A DNA stretch of 64,000 nucleotides from CAJCJE01 sp035948315 (GCA_035948315.1 DASZJG010000057.1:1-64000); one strand, 5' to 3'. Numbered from the stretch's first letter, positions 17,211 through 25,759 are shown. Numbers and translations: made by a program. Notes: generated from the sequence alone by a model not told the origin.

Positions 17211-20200
17211 TCAGTCGGCCGAGCCAACCGAATCGGCGTGATCCATTGATGAGTAACGCCACAGTTGGGCGTAGTGGCCCTCCGCCTCCAGCAGTTCTTC
17301 ATGGCTGCCGTCCTCCACGATCCGGCCGTTCGCGAGCACCACGATCCGGTCCGCGCGGGCCGCGGTGGCCAGCCGGTGCGCGACCACGAACGTGGTGCGG
17401 GAGCGGGTCATCCGCTCGCTCGCGGACAGCACCGCCGACTCGGTCGCCGGGTCGAGCGCCGCGGTCGCCTCGTCGAGCAGGACGAGATCGGGTTCGACGA
17501 GTTCGGCCCTGGCCAGCGCGACGAGTTGCCGCTGGCCGGCAGACAGGCCCTGGCCGCGTTCGCCGAGCGCGTGGTGGAAACCGCCGTGCAGGGTGGCGAC
17601 CATGGGTAGCGCGCCGACCTCGCGCACGGCGCTTTCCACGGTCGAGTCGGCGGACTCCGGCCTCCCGTACCGGACGTTGTCCGCGACGTCGCCGGTGAAC
17701 AGGTGCGCCTCCTGGGGGACCACGCCCAGCCGCTGCCGGAACTTCGGCAGGTCGTAGCTGCGCACGTCGACGCCGTCCACGAGAACCCGGCCGGCGGTCG
17801 CGTCGTAGAACCGGGCGAGCAGCTTGACCAGGGTGGACTTGCCGGCGCCGGTCTCGCCGACCAGCGCGACGGTCTGCCCGGCCGGCACGGTCAGGTTGAT
17901 CCGGTCCAGTGCGGGCTTGATCGCACCCGAGTAGGAGAAGCTGACATCGCGCAGCTCGACGTCGCCGCGCAGCCGAGGCGGTGGGATGACCGGGTGCTCG
18001 GCCTGCGGCACGGTGGTGTCGGTGCGGAGCAGGTCGCCGATGCGCTGGAGGCCGACGCGGGCCTGCTGGTAGCCGTCGAACACCTGGGACAGCTGCTGCA
18101 CCGGCGCGAAGAATTGGCTGAGATACAGCAGGAACGCGACCAGCACACCGGTGCTCACCTTCCCTTCCGCGACCCAGATCGCGCCGACGCCGAGCACGAT
18201 CGCCTGCGCGGTCTCGGACAGGAACGTGATGCCCGGGAAGTAGATGGCGATGTAGCGCTGGGCACGCAGCCGGGAGCGGCGGTAGGCGTCGGAGAGGCGC
18301 TCGAAGGTGGCCGCGGTGCGCGCCTCCTGCGAGTTGGCCTGGGCGACGCGCAGACCGGACACGTTCTCCTGGAGGTCGGCGTTGACCGCGCTGACCTTCT
18401 CCCGGGCGTCCGCGTAAGCCGCGGAGGAGGCCCTGCGGAAGAAGATCGTGGCCACGATCAGCAGCGGCAGCGCGGACAGCGCGAACAGGGCCAGTCGCAC
18501 GTCGATGACGATCATCGCCACCGTCATGCCGACGATGGTCAGCACGCTGACCACGGTGGTGATCAGACCGGTCTGCAGGAACGTGGACAGCGCGTCCACG
18601 TCCGTGGTCATCCTGGTCATGATCCGGCCGCCGAGCTCGCGCTCGTAGTAGTCAAGGCCGAGTCGTTGCAGGTGGGCGTAGCTGCGCACGCGCAACAGGA
18701 ACAGCACGTTCTCGCCGGCCCGGGTGGTGATCAACGTCTGGAGGGCCAACGCGACCCAGTCCACGAGCACCACGCCGAGCGCGATGATCGATGCGACCCA
18801 GATCACGTTCTCGACGTGCGCGGACACACCGTCGTCCAGGCCGTTGCGGACCAGGATCGGCAGCGCAACGCCGGCCAGCGCGTCCACCGCGACCATGATC
18901 AACGCGATGAACAGCGGCCAGCGCACCGGCCGCAACAGCGTGGCGAGGCGGAACTTCGGGTCGGGCGCGGTGATGTCCACGCCCGGCAGGTTCGGGGTGT
19001 CGGTCGCGGGCGGCAGCGCCTGCACCGCGGCCATCAGCTCCGGGGTGGGCGGGATCGCGTCCGCGCCCGGCCAAGGGTTGGCGCCCGCCCTGGCCAGCGC
19101 CTTGGCACTGCCGACGCTGACCTCCTCCACCTCGGGCTCCGGCCACAGCTGCGGGGTGATGCCGTCCGGCCCGGGTTCGAGGTCGCGGGCTGCCGAGGTC
19201 ATCTCCTCGATGGCCTCGCCCGGTCCGGCGAGCAGCGCGCGGAACAGGGGGCTGCGCTGCGCCAGTTCGGCCTCGGTGCCGATGTCCACGACCTTGCCCG
19301 CGTCCAGGACCGCGATCCGGTCGGCCAGCGCGAGGGTGGAGCGGCGGTGCGCGATGATCAACGTGGTGCGGTCGGCGGTGACCGAGCGCAGCGTCTCCTG
19401 GATCGCGGCCTCGGTGACCGCGTCGACCGCGGACGTTGCGTCGTCCAGCACGAGTACGCGCGGGTCGGTCAGCAACGCCCTGGCCAGCGCGATCCGCTGC
19501 CGCTGCCCACCGGAGAGGGTCAGCCCGCGCTCGCCGACCAGGGTGTCGTAACCGTCGGGCAGCGCGTTGATGAACCCGTCCGCCTCAGCGGCCTGCGCCG
19601 CGGCCCGCACCTGCTCGTCGGTGGCGTCCGGGCGGCCGTAGGCGATGTTGTCCCGGATCGAGTCGGAGAACAGGAACGCCTCCTCGAACACCACGCCGAC
19701 GGTGTGGCGCAAGGAGGACAGCGTCAGGTCGCGGATGTCGACCGGTGCGCCCGGCGGTCCGATCGCGATCGACCCGGACTGCACCTCGTAGAAGCGCGGC
19801 AGCAGCAGCGACACCGTCGACTTGCCCGAGCCCGAGGTGCCGATCAGCGCCAGCGTCTCGCCCGGCGAGACGCGCAGCGACAAGCCGTCCAGCACGGGTT
19901 CGCTGCGCGTGTAGCCGAAATGGACGTCGTCGAGGTCCACCGCGACCGGCCCGTCCGGCACCTCGCGCGCGTCCGGCGCGTCCACGATCTCCGGCTGCGA
20001 GTCGACCAGCTCGTACACCCGCTCGGCCGCCGCGCGCACCATCTGCCCCATGATCACCAGGCCGGACAGCATCCGTGCCGGACCGGCCAGCGTCGCCACG
20101 TAACTGGCGAAGGCGAGGAACGTGCCGATGCTGATCGAGCCGCGCAGCGCGAGCCAGCCGCCCAGCGCGAGCACCGCGACCTGGCCGAGCGAGGGGAGGG

Positions 20201-20987
20201 TGGCCAGCGTCGCGTTCGGCCTCGACTGGAACCGCGCCGCGCGCAACCGTTCCGCGAACAGTCGCCGCGCCGCCCTCTCCAGCCTGCCGACCTCCCGCGC
20301 CTCCTGGCCGAAGCCCTTCACCACGCGCACGCCGGTGACGGTCTCCTCGACGTGCTGGGCGATGTCGGCCGCGCGCTGCTGCGCCGACCAGGTGGCAGGG
20401 AACAGCTTGCGCCGGGAACGGGCCGCCACGATGCCCAACGCGGGCACGACCACCAGCGCGATCAGGGTGAGCAGCGGCGAGAGCCAGAGCATCGCGGCCA
20501 GCGAGGCCGCGACCAGCACGATCATTCCGAACGAGATCGGCACCATGGACAGCAGGCCCTGCACCAGTTGCAGGTCCGAGTTGGCCCGCGACACGACCTG
20601 TCCGGTGCGCAGTTCGTCCTGCTTGCCGCCGTCGAGCCGCTGCACCGAGGAGAAGACCTCCTGACGCAGGTCGTGCTGCACGCCAAGGGCCAGCTTGCCG
20701 GCCAGGTAGCGGCGCAGGTAGGCGGCGACGAACCGGATCGCGGCGAGCACCACCAGCAGCGTGATCAGCAGGCCGATCTCGCTGGTCTGGCCGGCGACCG
20801 CGTCATTGACGCCGACCCGCGTGATCAGTGGCCCGGCCGCTTCGAGGCCGGTCCCGAGCACCGAGGAGACGATCACCACCACGACGAGGCCGGGGTTGCG
20901 CCAGGCGATCGCGAAGAGTCGACGGATCCATCCGGTTGGTTCGGGCGGGGCGGATTTGGGCACGCCTTCCAGACTAGGCGCGCACAC
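17211..20987 (-). CDS. Fused heterodimer-type ABC exporter (two TMD-NBD halves)
   Basis: A 1258-residue membrane exporter with two complete halves in one chain: TMD1 (about 30-330), NBD1 (about 345-590), linker, TMD2 (about 680-980), NBD2 (about 1010-1245). NBD1 has Walker A GTSGSGKST (383-391), LSGGQRQR and Walker B VLVLDDATS, where the catalytic Glu is Asp. Its Q-loop position reads VFEEAF, lacking Gln. NBD2 has GETGAGKST, a changed signature LSAGQRQ and a canonical LLDEATAALD. This matches heterodimeric exporters with one degenerate ATP site, and resembles the fused mycobacterial multidrug exporter Rv0194. The start is uncertain (GTG 20987 or GTG 20963). The substrate is probably a drug or lipid. 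Confidence 0.93.
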   Translation of the reverse strand: MCAPSLEGVPKSAPPEPTGWIRRLFAIAWRNPGLVVVVIVSSVLGTGLEAAGPLITRVGVNDAVAGQTSEIGLLITLLVVLAAIRFVAAYLRRYLAGKLALGVQHDLRQEVFSSVQRLDGGKQDELRTGQVVSRANSDLQLVQGLLSMVPISFGMIVLVAASLAAMLWLSPLLTLIALVVVPALGIVAARSRRKLFPATWSAQQRAADIAQHVEETVTGVRVVKGFGQEAREVGRLERAARRLFAERLRAARFQSRPNATLATLPSLGQVAVLALGGWLALRGSISIGTFLAFASYVATLAGPARMLSGLVIMGQMVRAAAERVYELVDSQPEIVDAPDAREVPDGPVAVDLDDVHFGYTRSEPVLDGLSLRVSPGETLALIGTSGSGKSTVSLLLPRFYEVQSGSIAIGPPGAPVDIRDLTLSSLRHTVGVVFEEAFLFSDSIRDNIAYGRPDATDEQVRAAAQAAEADGFINALPDGYDTLVGERGLTLSGGQRQRIALARALLTDPRVLVLDDATSAVDAVTEAAIQETLRSVTADRTTLIIAHRRSTLALADRIAVLDAGKVVDIGTEAELAQRSPLFRALLAGPGEAIEEMTSAARDLEPGPDGITPQLWPEPEVEEVSVGSAKALARAGANPWPGADAIPPTPELMAAVQALPPATDTPNLPGVDITAPDPKFRLATLLRPVRWPLFIALIMVAVDALAGVALPILVRNGLDDGVSAHVENVIWVASIIALGVVLVDWVALALQTLITTRAGENVLFLLRVRSYAHLQRLGLDYYERELGGRIMTRMTTDVDALSTFLQTGLITTVVSVLTIVGMTVAMIVIDVRLALFALSALPLLIVATIFFRRASSAAYADAREKVSAVNADLQENVSGLRVAQANSQEARTAATFERLSDAYRRSRLRAQRYIAIYFPGITFLSETAQAIVLGVGAIWVAEGKVSTGVLVAFLLYLSQFFAPVQQLSQVFDGYQQARVGLQRIGDLLRTDTTVPQAEHPVIPPPRLRGDVELRDVSFSYSGAIKPALDRINLTVPAGQTVALVGETGAGKSTLVKLLARFYDATAGRVLVDGVDVRSYDLPKFRQRLGVVPQEAHLFTGDVADNVRYGRPESADSTVESAVREVGALPMVATLHGGFHHALGERGQGLSAGQRQLVALARAELVEPDLVLLDEATAALDPATESAVLSASERMTRSRTTFVVAHRLATAARADRIVVLANGRIVEDGSHEELLEAEGHYAQLWRYSSMDHADSVGSAD

Positions 20988-21007
20988 CGACGGTTTCTAA
21001 CGGATTG

Positions 21008-21844
21008 TCACGTGATGTTGCGCTTACGGCTGACCACCCAGCCGAGCACGCAGAACAGCGCCGTGTAGCCGATGAACACCAGACCGGCGACCCACCACTG
21101 CGGCAGGTTCGCTGTGCTGAACGCGTTCTTGATCTGGTCGTAGACGGGCGAATCGGACGGCAACTGGAGCTGGTCGCTGAACATCTGCGCGGACAGGCTG
21201 GTCACCGAGTCGACCGAGGACTGCACCGGCAGGTAGTTCGCGCCGGCCGGCGCGTTCGCGGCCGAGAAGATCAGGGCGATCAGCTTCTCGCCGATGACGC
21301 CGTAGAGCGGCAGCGCCAGCACGACCGCGATCGGGCTGCTGATCAGGCCACCGATGCCGACGCCGAGCAGCGTCCACAGCGCGATGACGACCGTGCCGAT
21401 CAACGAGAGCAGCAGCCAGTCGCCCGCGTTCGGGAACGCGTTGGAATCACCCGGAATCACCACGCCGAGCGTGGCGGCGGCCAGCGTGATCACGCCGTAG
21501 CCGAGCCCGAAGATCCCGTAGACGACCAGTTTCGCGCCGTACACGCCGTCCCGGGACCCGGTCAGGTAGGTGGTGGTGATGCTGCGGTGCCGGTACTCGC
21601 TGGCCATGCTCAGCGCGCCGAAGATCGACGCGAGGATGTTGGTGAAGCCGAAGGAGGAGCTGAGGCTGAGGTAGCCGAGCGGGATGTGCACCGAGCTGTC
21701 GGGCAGGCTCTGCGCGGCCGACTCGATCGCGGTGAAACCCAGGTTCGTCACCAGCGCGAGAACGGCGGAGGGGATCAGCAGCGCCCACCACACCTTGGTG
21801 GACAGCACTTTGCGGAACTCGGCCTTGATCAGGTTCGCGGTCAT
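21008..21844 (-). CDS. ABC-2 type permease
   Basis: A 278-residue polytopic membrane protein (about six hydrophobic segments) opening MTANLIKAEFRKVLSTKVWW, typical of ABC-2 permeases that follow an antibiotic- or bacteriocin-type ATPase. ATG 21844 overlaps the stop of the ATPase gene (ATGA). An open frame extends far upstream but that part is antisense-like repeat translation. It should form the membrane channel with the ATPase encoded at 21844-23355. The substrate is unknown. Confidence 0.88.
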   Translation of the reverse strand: MTANLIKAEFRKVLSTKVWWALLIPSAVLALVTNLGFTAIESAAQSLPDSSVHIPLGYLSLSSSFGFTNILASIFGALSMASEYRHRSITTTYLTGSRDGVYGAKLVVYGIFGLGYGVITLAAATLGVVIPGDSNAFPNAGDWLLLSLIGTVVIALWTLLGVGIGGLISSPIAVVLALPLYGVIGEKLIALIFSAANAPAGANYLPVQSSVDSVTSLSAQMFSDQLQLPSDSPVYDQIKNAFSTANLPQWWVAGLVFIGYTALFCVLGWVVSRKRNIT

Positions 21845-23355
21845 CAGGCGTTGCCTCCGGGGCCGTTCGGGCCCTGCTCCTGGTTGGCATCCGGTTCCGG
21901 TGGCGGTGCCGCGGTGGGGTCGTGCTGGGTGAATTCGGGCGGCTGCGGCGCGGCCGGCATCTCCAGCGGCGCGGGTGGCTGGATCGGCTGCTGTGGCTGC
22001 TGCGGCTGGAAGGTCGGCTGCTGCGGCTGAACCTGCTCCGGCTGCGGCTGGAACTGCTCCGGCTGGAACTGCGGCTGTGGCTGGAACTGCTGCTCCGGCT
22101 GGAATTGTTGCGGCTGGGGCTGGAACTGTTGGGGCTGGAACTGCTGCGGCTGGAACTGCTGTTCGGGCTGCGCCGGCTGCTGCGGGGGCGCCTGGGCTGC
22201 CCACTGATCGGTCTGTGGCTGGCCCGGCTGCTGGGTCTGGGGCGCCCAGGGGTCGGGCTGCTGGGGCAGCTGCGCGACCGGTTCGCCGTACTGCTGCGGC
22301 GGGACACCGGGCTGCTGCTGGTAGCCCGGCGGGGGTGGCTGGTAACCGACGGGCTGCTGGTAGCCGGTCTGCTGCTGGTATCCGGTCTGCGGCGGCTGGT
22401 AACCAACCGGCGGCTGGTAGCCGAACTGCGGCTGGCCGGGGGCCATCGGCGTGTACTGGCCCTGCGTCAGCGCGAAGTACAACTGTTCCAGATTGGGCGT
22501 TTCGGTCCGCATGTCGTAGACCGAAACCCCAGCCCTCAGCGCGATGTCCGCGATCTGCTCGGAGACAACGCCGCCGATGATCAGCCAACCGTCCTGAGTG
22601 GACTCGACGTTGAAGATGTTGTCCTCGCGCATCGCGCCGATGAGCTTCTCCGGATCGGAGGGCCGGACCAGCACCTTGTTCTGCTGGGTGCGCCGCAGGG
22701 CGTCCAGGGAGCCGTTGTACACGGTCATGCCGCGGCTGATGATGACCAGCTGGTCGACCGTCTGCTCGATCTCCGCGAGACCGTGCGAGGACACCAGCAC
22801 GGTGCGGCCGGTCTGCGCGAACGCCTTGAGGAAGGTGCGCAGCCACGCGACGCCCTCCGGGTCGAGGCCGTTGGACGGCTCGTCGAGCACGAGGATCTGC
22901 GGGTCGCCGAGCAGCGCGGTGGCCAGCGCCAGCCGTTGGCGCATACCGAGGGAGAACCCGCCCGCCACCCGGTTGCCGGCCGCGCCGAGGCCGACGAGTT
23001 GCAGTACCGCGTCGGCCCTGCTGTCCGGCACGCCGATGGCGGCCGCGTACACGCGCAGGTGGTTGCGGGCGCTGCGCCGGGGGTGGAAGCCCTGCGCCTC
23101 CAGCACCGCGCCGACCACCCGGCCGGGGTCGGGGAGCTGGTTGAACCGAACGCCGTTGACCAGTGCGATGCCCGAGGTCGGGGCGAGCAGCCCGAGCGCG
23201 GCGCGCAGGGTGGTCGTCTTGCCAGCGCCGTTGGGGCCGAGGAATCCGGTGACCGTGCCCGGCTCGACGCCGAAGCTGAGGTTGCTGACCGCGGCGACCG
23301 CGCCGAACTGCTTGGTCAGGCTCTGTACGACAATGCGGCCACTGCCGTCATGCAC
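21844..23355 (-). CDS. ABC transporter ATPase with long Gln/Pro-rich tail
   Basis: A 503-residue protein. Residues 1-300 form a normal ABC-2 type ATPase: Walker A GPNGAGKTT (40-48), signature FSLGMRQR (about 134), Walker B ILVLDEPSNGLD (about 154-165), H-loop SSHGLAE. Residues 300-503 are low complexity: first GYQ-P repeats, then repeats of QFQPQ/QFQPE, then a Pro/Glu end. ATPases of this family normally stop near 300-320, so the tail is an addition, predicted disordered. The start GTG 23355 is chosen from GGGAGGA just upstream and from MHDGSGRIVV matching family N-termini. It overlaps the permease gene. It may be involved in self-association or membrane-face interactions. Confidence 0.9.
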   Translation of the reverse strand: MHDGSGRIVVQSLTKQFGAVAAVSNLSFGVEPGTVTGFLGPNGAGKTTTLRAALGLLAPTSGIALVNGVRFNQLPDPGRVVGAVLEAQGFHPRRSARNHLRVYAAAIGVPDSRADAVLQLVGLGAAGNRVAGGFSLGMRQRLALATALLGDPQILVLDEPSNGLDPEGVAWLRTFLKAFAQTGRTVLVSSHGLAEIEQTVDQLVIISRGMTVYNGSLDALRRTQQNKVLVRPSDPEKLIGAMREDNIFNVESTQDGWLIIGGVVSEQIADIALRAGVSVYDMRTETPNLEQLYFALTQGQYTPMAPGQPQFGYQPPVGYQPPQTGYQQQTGYQQPVGYQPPPPGYQQQPGVPPQQYGEPVAQLPQQPDPWAPQTQQPGQPQTDQWAAQAPPQQPAQPEQQFQPQQFQPQQFQPQPQQFQPEQQFQPQPQFQPEQFQPQPEQVQPQQPTFQPQQPQQPIQPPAPLEMPAAPQPPEFTQHDPTAAPPPEPDANQEQGPNGPGGNA

Positions 23356-23416
23356 AGGTCCTCCCGGAGGGTGGCGGACGCGCCCGAGGACCGGGCGATC
23401 ACGCCGCCATCCTGCC

Positions 23417-23845
23417 TCATCCCCCGGTCGAGTCGCGGGCGGATCGCGCAAATCGGGCTCGGTCCAGCAGGTGACCGAATCGTCGCAGCGCGTCGCGGAT
23501 CGGGTGCCGTCGGGTGCGCGGCAGCCGCAGGCGCGACGGCAGGGCGTCGCCGAGCAGGTGTTGGTGCGCCATCAGCCAGATCGGGCAGGGCCAACGGCGG
23601 CGCTGCCGAACCCAACCGGGACAGGCTCGGCAGCGACCGTCCTCGCCCGCGCTGTGCACGGTGAGCAGGAGCCGCCAACCATCGGCCAATCGGGACAGTT
23701 CGCTGCGCGCAAGGGGCAGATGCGCGGCGAGGTCGCCGTCGTTCTCGGCGATCTGTTCCAGCGCGGTCAACCGGTGCAACACCGCCTGCCGCAGCGATTC
23801 GTCGACGTCGGGGGTGTCGGGATCGGGGCGGCGGACGTTGGTCAT
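23417..23845 (-). CDS. Hypothetical Cys/Trp-containing protein
   Basis: A 142-residue protein (from ATG 23845; an ATG at 23875 would add ten residues and overlap the next gene). It begins with an acidic helical part (DTPDVDESLRQAVLHRLTALEQIAE), then CRACPGWVRQRRRWPCPIW, a cluster of three Cys and Trp residues that could bind metal, and ends in a very basic Arg-rich stretch. It lies 5 bp downstream of a 68-codon gene and upstream of the ABC ATPase, all leftward. I do not recognise the family. Confidence 0.65.
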   Translation of the reverse strand: MTNVRRPDPDTPDVDESLRQAVLHRLTALEQIAENDGDLAAHLPLARSELSRLADGWRLLLTVHSAGEDGRCRACPGWVRQRRRWPCPIWLMAHQHLLGDALPSRLRLPRTRRHPIRDALRRFGHLLDRARFARSARDSTGG

Positions 23846-23850
23846 GGCGG

Positions 23851-24057
23851 TCAGCCGGTCGCGGCCATCGGCCATCCGGTGTTGGCGGCCGCGCCTGCGA
23901 GGGCCTGCTCGAGTTCGCGGATCTGCCGGACCGACAGCACGGCCGATTCGCCAGGCGGGGCGACGACCACCACTTCGTCGCGCCGAACCAGAACGGTCAT
24001 GGCGCGGTATCGGCCGAACGGATCACTGCACTCAACCAACCACTGGGAATTGCCCAC
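23851..24057 (-). CDS. Hypothetical small protein
   Basis: A 68-residue protein (MGNSQWLVECSDPFGRYR, then alternating strands VLVRRDEVVVVAPPG, then a helix VRQIRELEQALAGAAANT). The composition and GC-rich codon use look coding. It is the first gene of a leftward pair with the 23417-23845 gene and may be a small beta-alpha regulatory or adaptor protein. No family recognised. Confidence 0.6.
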   Translation of the reverse strand: MGNSQWLVECSDPFGRYRAMTVLVRRDEVVVVAPPGESAVLSVRQIRELEQALAGAAANTGWPMAATG

Positions 24058-24222
24058 GTCGGTGTATCGGAAGTACCGATATCCGGCAGTACCCGTTACT
24101 GACGAATTTCACCCGGTTGCTCATACGAGCACTCGATCGGGTGGTTAGGAGTTTGCTGACGGCTGCCATTCAGTGGGGCCTCGATGTTCACTCGGTTCGG
24201 GGCTGTGCCTAAGCTAGGCATT

Positions 24223-24267
24223 GGCGACCCGCTCCCAGTGACCCCCAGGCTGGTTGAGCGGGTCGCC
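24223..24267. repeat. Long inverted repeat (12 bp, extendable)
   Basis: GGCGACCCGCTC at 24223-24234 pairs perfectly with GAGCGGGTCGCC at 24256-24267. Inside the loop, CCAG and CTGG extend the stem after a 2-nt bulge. No T-run follows on either strand and no gene end is adjacent. Confidence 0.7.
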
Positions 24268-24401
24268 CCCGTAATGCGGCTTGTTCTTCGCGCTTGCGCG
24301 CGCCGACTTCAGCGATCTTCAGCTTTCCCTTCGTGCTCAGCTTTGACTCAAGTTCGGCTGTGTAATTCCGATCTTGTGTTCCGATCAAACGTTTAATTTG
24401 C

Positions 24402-24431
24402 TTGACGAGTATCTTAGCGCAAGAGTTAAAT
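24402..24431 (+). promoter_or_regulatory. Candidate promoter of the glycosyltransferase gene
   Basis: TTGACG at 24402 is followed 18 bp later by TTAAAT, 40 bp before the GTG start, in an AT-rich patch. The -35 is good, the -10 imperfect. Confidence 0.35.
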
Positions 24432-24470
24432 GGAGGACAAGACACCGCTGGACCACAGGGAGTAACCGTT

Positions 24471-25586
24471 GTGCGCATCCTGATCACCACCTCGCCCGGG
24501 ATCGGCCACATCCTGCCGCTGATACCGACCGCCTGGGCGCTGCGCGCCGCAGGCCACGATGTCCTGTTCGCCGCACCGTCCAACACGGACAAGGTCGCCT
24601 CGGCCGGACTGCCCGCCATCGATCCCGCGCCCGGCTTCGACTTCCGCGCGGTGTTCACCGAGTTCATCGCGACCGAGCAGGCCCGCCGACCGAGTGCGGG
24701 GGAGCAGGGGCTGGACTTCGTGGCGAAGCTGTTCGCCACGGTCAGCGCGCCCTCCGTGGACGAGATCGTGCGCCTCGCCACCGACTGGACGCCCGACCTG
24801 ATCATCGGTGGCCCGGTGGAGGGCGCGGGTGGGGTCGCCGCCGCCCTGCTCGACGTGCCCGCGGTCGTACACGGCATCGGGCCCGGCCAGGATCCGGCCC
24901 TCACTGAGGCCCTCGCCGCGCAGATGACCGAGGCATACCAACGGTTCGGCGTCTCATCGCGACCGGCCGCCGCCTTCCTGGACATCTCGCCGCCGAGCCT
25001 GCGCGCGCCCGGCCTCGCCGGGATTGCGATGCGCTACGTGCCGTTCAACGGTGGCGGCGTGCTCGAACCGTGGCTGACCACCCCACGCACCCGGCGACGC
25101 ATCACCGTCACGCTCGGCACCGTGGTGCCGATGATGGGCGGGGTCGGTGCGCTGGCCCGACTGGCCGGCGCGGCGGGCGAGGTGGACGCGGAGTTCGTGC
25201 TCGCGCTCGGCGGCGCCGACCCGGCCCCGCTCGGTGCGCTGCCGGCCAATGTGCGGGTGGTCGACTGGGTTCCGTTGAACGCGCTGCTGGCGGTGTCGGA
25301 CGCGGTCGTGCACCACGGCGGCGCCGGCACGGTGATGACCTCCTTCGCCGCCGGCATCCCGCAACTGGTCCTGCCGCAGGGCGCCGACCAGTTCTTCAAC
25401 GCGGAAATGGTCGCGAAAAGCGGCGCGGGCGAGGTGCTCGGCGCGGCGGACCTGAACGCGGCCCGGCTGACCGATCTGCTCACCGACATCTCGAAACGGT
25501 CCGCGGCGACCAAGATCGTGGACGAACTGGCCGGCCAGCCCAGCCCGGCCGACGTGGTGCCCGAACTGGTCGCGCTGGCGAACTGA
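24471..25586 (+). CDS. GT1-family glycosyltransferase (macrolide/natural-product type)
   Basis: A 371-residue GT-B enzyme of the UDP/dTDP-sugar dependent class. The acceptor half opens VRILITTSPGIGHILPL, and the donor half carries VHHGGAGTVMTSFAAGIPQ (near residue 280) and LPQGADQFFNA, the signature of antibiotic glycosyltransferases such as those acting on macrolides. GTG 24471 is chosen because AGGGAG lies 8 nt upstream and the beta-strand start fits the family; the frame is open upstream to 24402. It stands alone between a spacer and a strong terminator with no polyketide genes nearby, so it may be a resistance (drug-inactivating) or housekeeping glycosyltransferase. The acceptor cannot be read from sequence. 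Confidence 0.9.
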   Translation: MRILITTSPGIGHILPLIPTAWALRAAGHDVLFAAPSNTDKVASAGLPAIDPAPGFDFRAVFTEFIATEQARRPSAGEQGLDFVAKLFATVSAPSVDEIVRLATDWTPDLIIGGPVEGAGGVAAALLDVPAVVHGIGPGQDPALTEALAAQMTEAYQRFGVSSRPAAAFLDISPPSLRAPGLAGIAMRYVPFNGGGVLEPWLTTPRTRRRITVTLGTVVPMMGGVGALARLAGAAGEVDAEFVLALGGADPAPLGALPANVRVVDWVPLNALLAVSDAVVHHGGAGTVMTSFAAGIPQLVLPQGADQFFNAEMVAKSGAGEVLGAADLNAARLTDLLTDISKRSAATKIVDELAGQPSPADVVPELVALAN

Positions 25587-25595
25587 CGGAGAAGA

Positions 25596-25637
25596 CTTCG
25601 GGGCGGTGAGCGCGGTCACCGCCCCGAAGGGTTTTCC
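25596..25637 (+). terminator. Intrinsic terminator of the glycosyltransferase gene
   Basis: CTTCGGGGCGGTG and CACCGCCCCGAAG form a perfect 13-bp stem with an 8-nt loop, followed by GGTTTTCC. It begins 10 nt after the stop codon. Confidence 0.9.
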
Positions 25638-25654
25638 TTGCCGGAACAGGGTTT

Positions 25655-25759
25655 CTACCGCACGGCAGCCAGCTTGGCGCCGGACTTGGCGTTGAACAGC
25701 GCGGTGAATGGCGGCAAACGCGGGCGGGGGTAATTGCCTGAATTCTCAGGCGAGCACAT
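25655..25759 (-). CDS. Possible 34-residue peptide overlapping the end of ald
   Basis: A minus-strand frame from ATG 25759 to TAG 25655 encodes 34 residues with strongly GC-ending codons and a plausible C-terminus (FTALFNAKSGAKLAAVR). It overlaps the last 14 bases of ald in another frame. Without homologues it could be chance or the remnant of a longer gene. There is no clear ribosome site. Included as a candidate only. Confidence 0.22.
   Translation of the reverse strand: MCSPENSGNYPRPRLPPFTALFNAKSGAKLAAVR

Larger units (their letters stand above)
24058..24470. other. AT-rich intergenic region with hairpin and a foreign-looking frame
   Basis: This 413-bp spacer has clearly lower GC than the rest of the window from about 24275 to 24440. 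It holds a long hairpin (24223-24267), a candidate rightward promoter (24402-24431), and on the minus strand an open frame ending at 24209. The end of that frame, from a TTG near 24388, reads as a charged helical peptide (ELESKLSTKGKLKIAEVG) in codons unlike those of the neighbours. No known gene is evident; it may be a remnant of transferred DNA. Confidence 0.4.

Noticed and set aside
17703..21068. An 1121-codon open frame antisense to the fused ABC exporter
   Set aside because: Typical antisense shadow of a high-GC gene (His/Arg/Gln/Asp-rich), while the opposite strand has all ABC motifs.
21844..22455. Frameshift artefact as the cause of the ATPase Gln/Pro tail
   Set aside because: The tail ends at a stop overlapping the permease start, keeps repeat periodicity and shows no break in frame.
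21845..22846. N-terminal extension of the ABC-2 permease
   Set aside because: It is the Gln/Pro tail region of the ATPase in another frame (Ala/Arg-rich repeats); the permease starts at ATG 21844 with a coupled ATGA.
24209..24985. A full minus-strand gene opposite the glycosyltransferase start
   Set aside because: Most of it is antisense to the glycosyltransferase; only the last AT-rich part looks unusual and is reported as an observation, not a gene.
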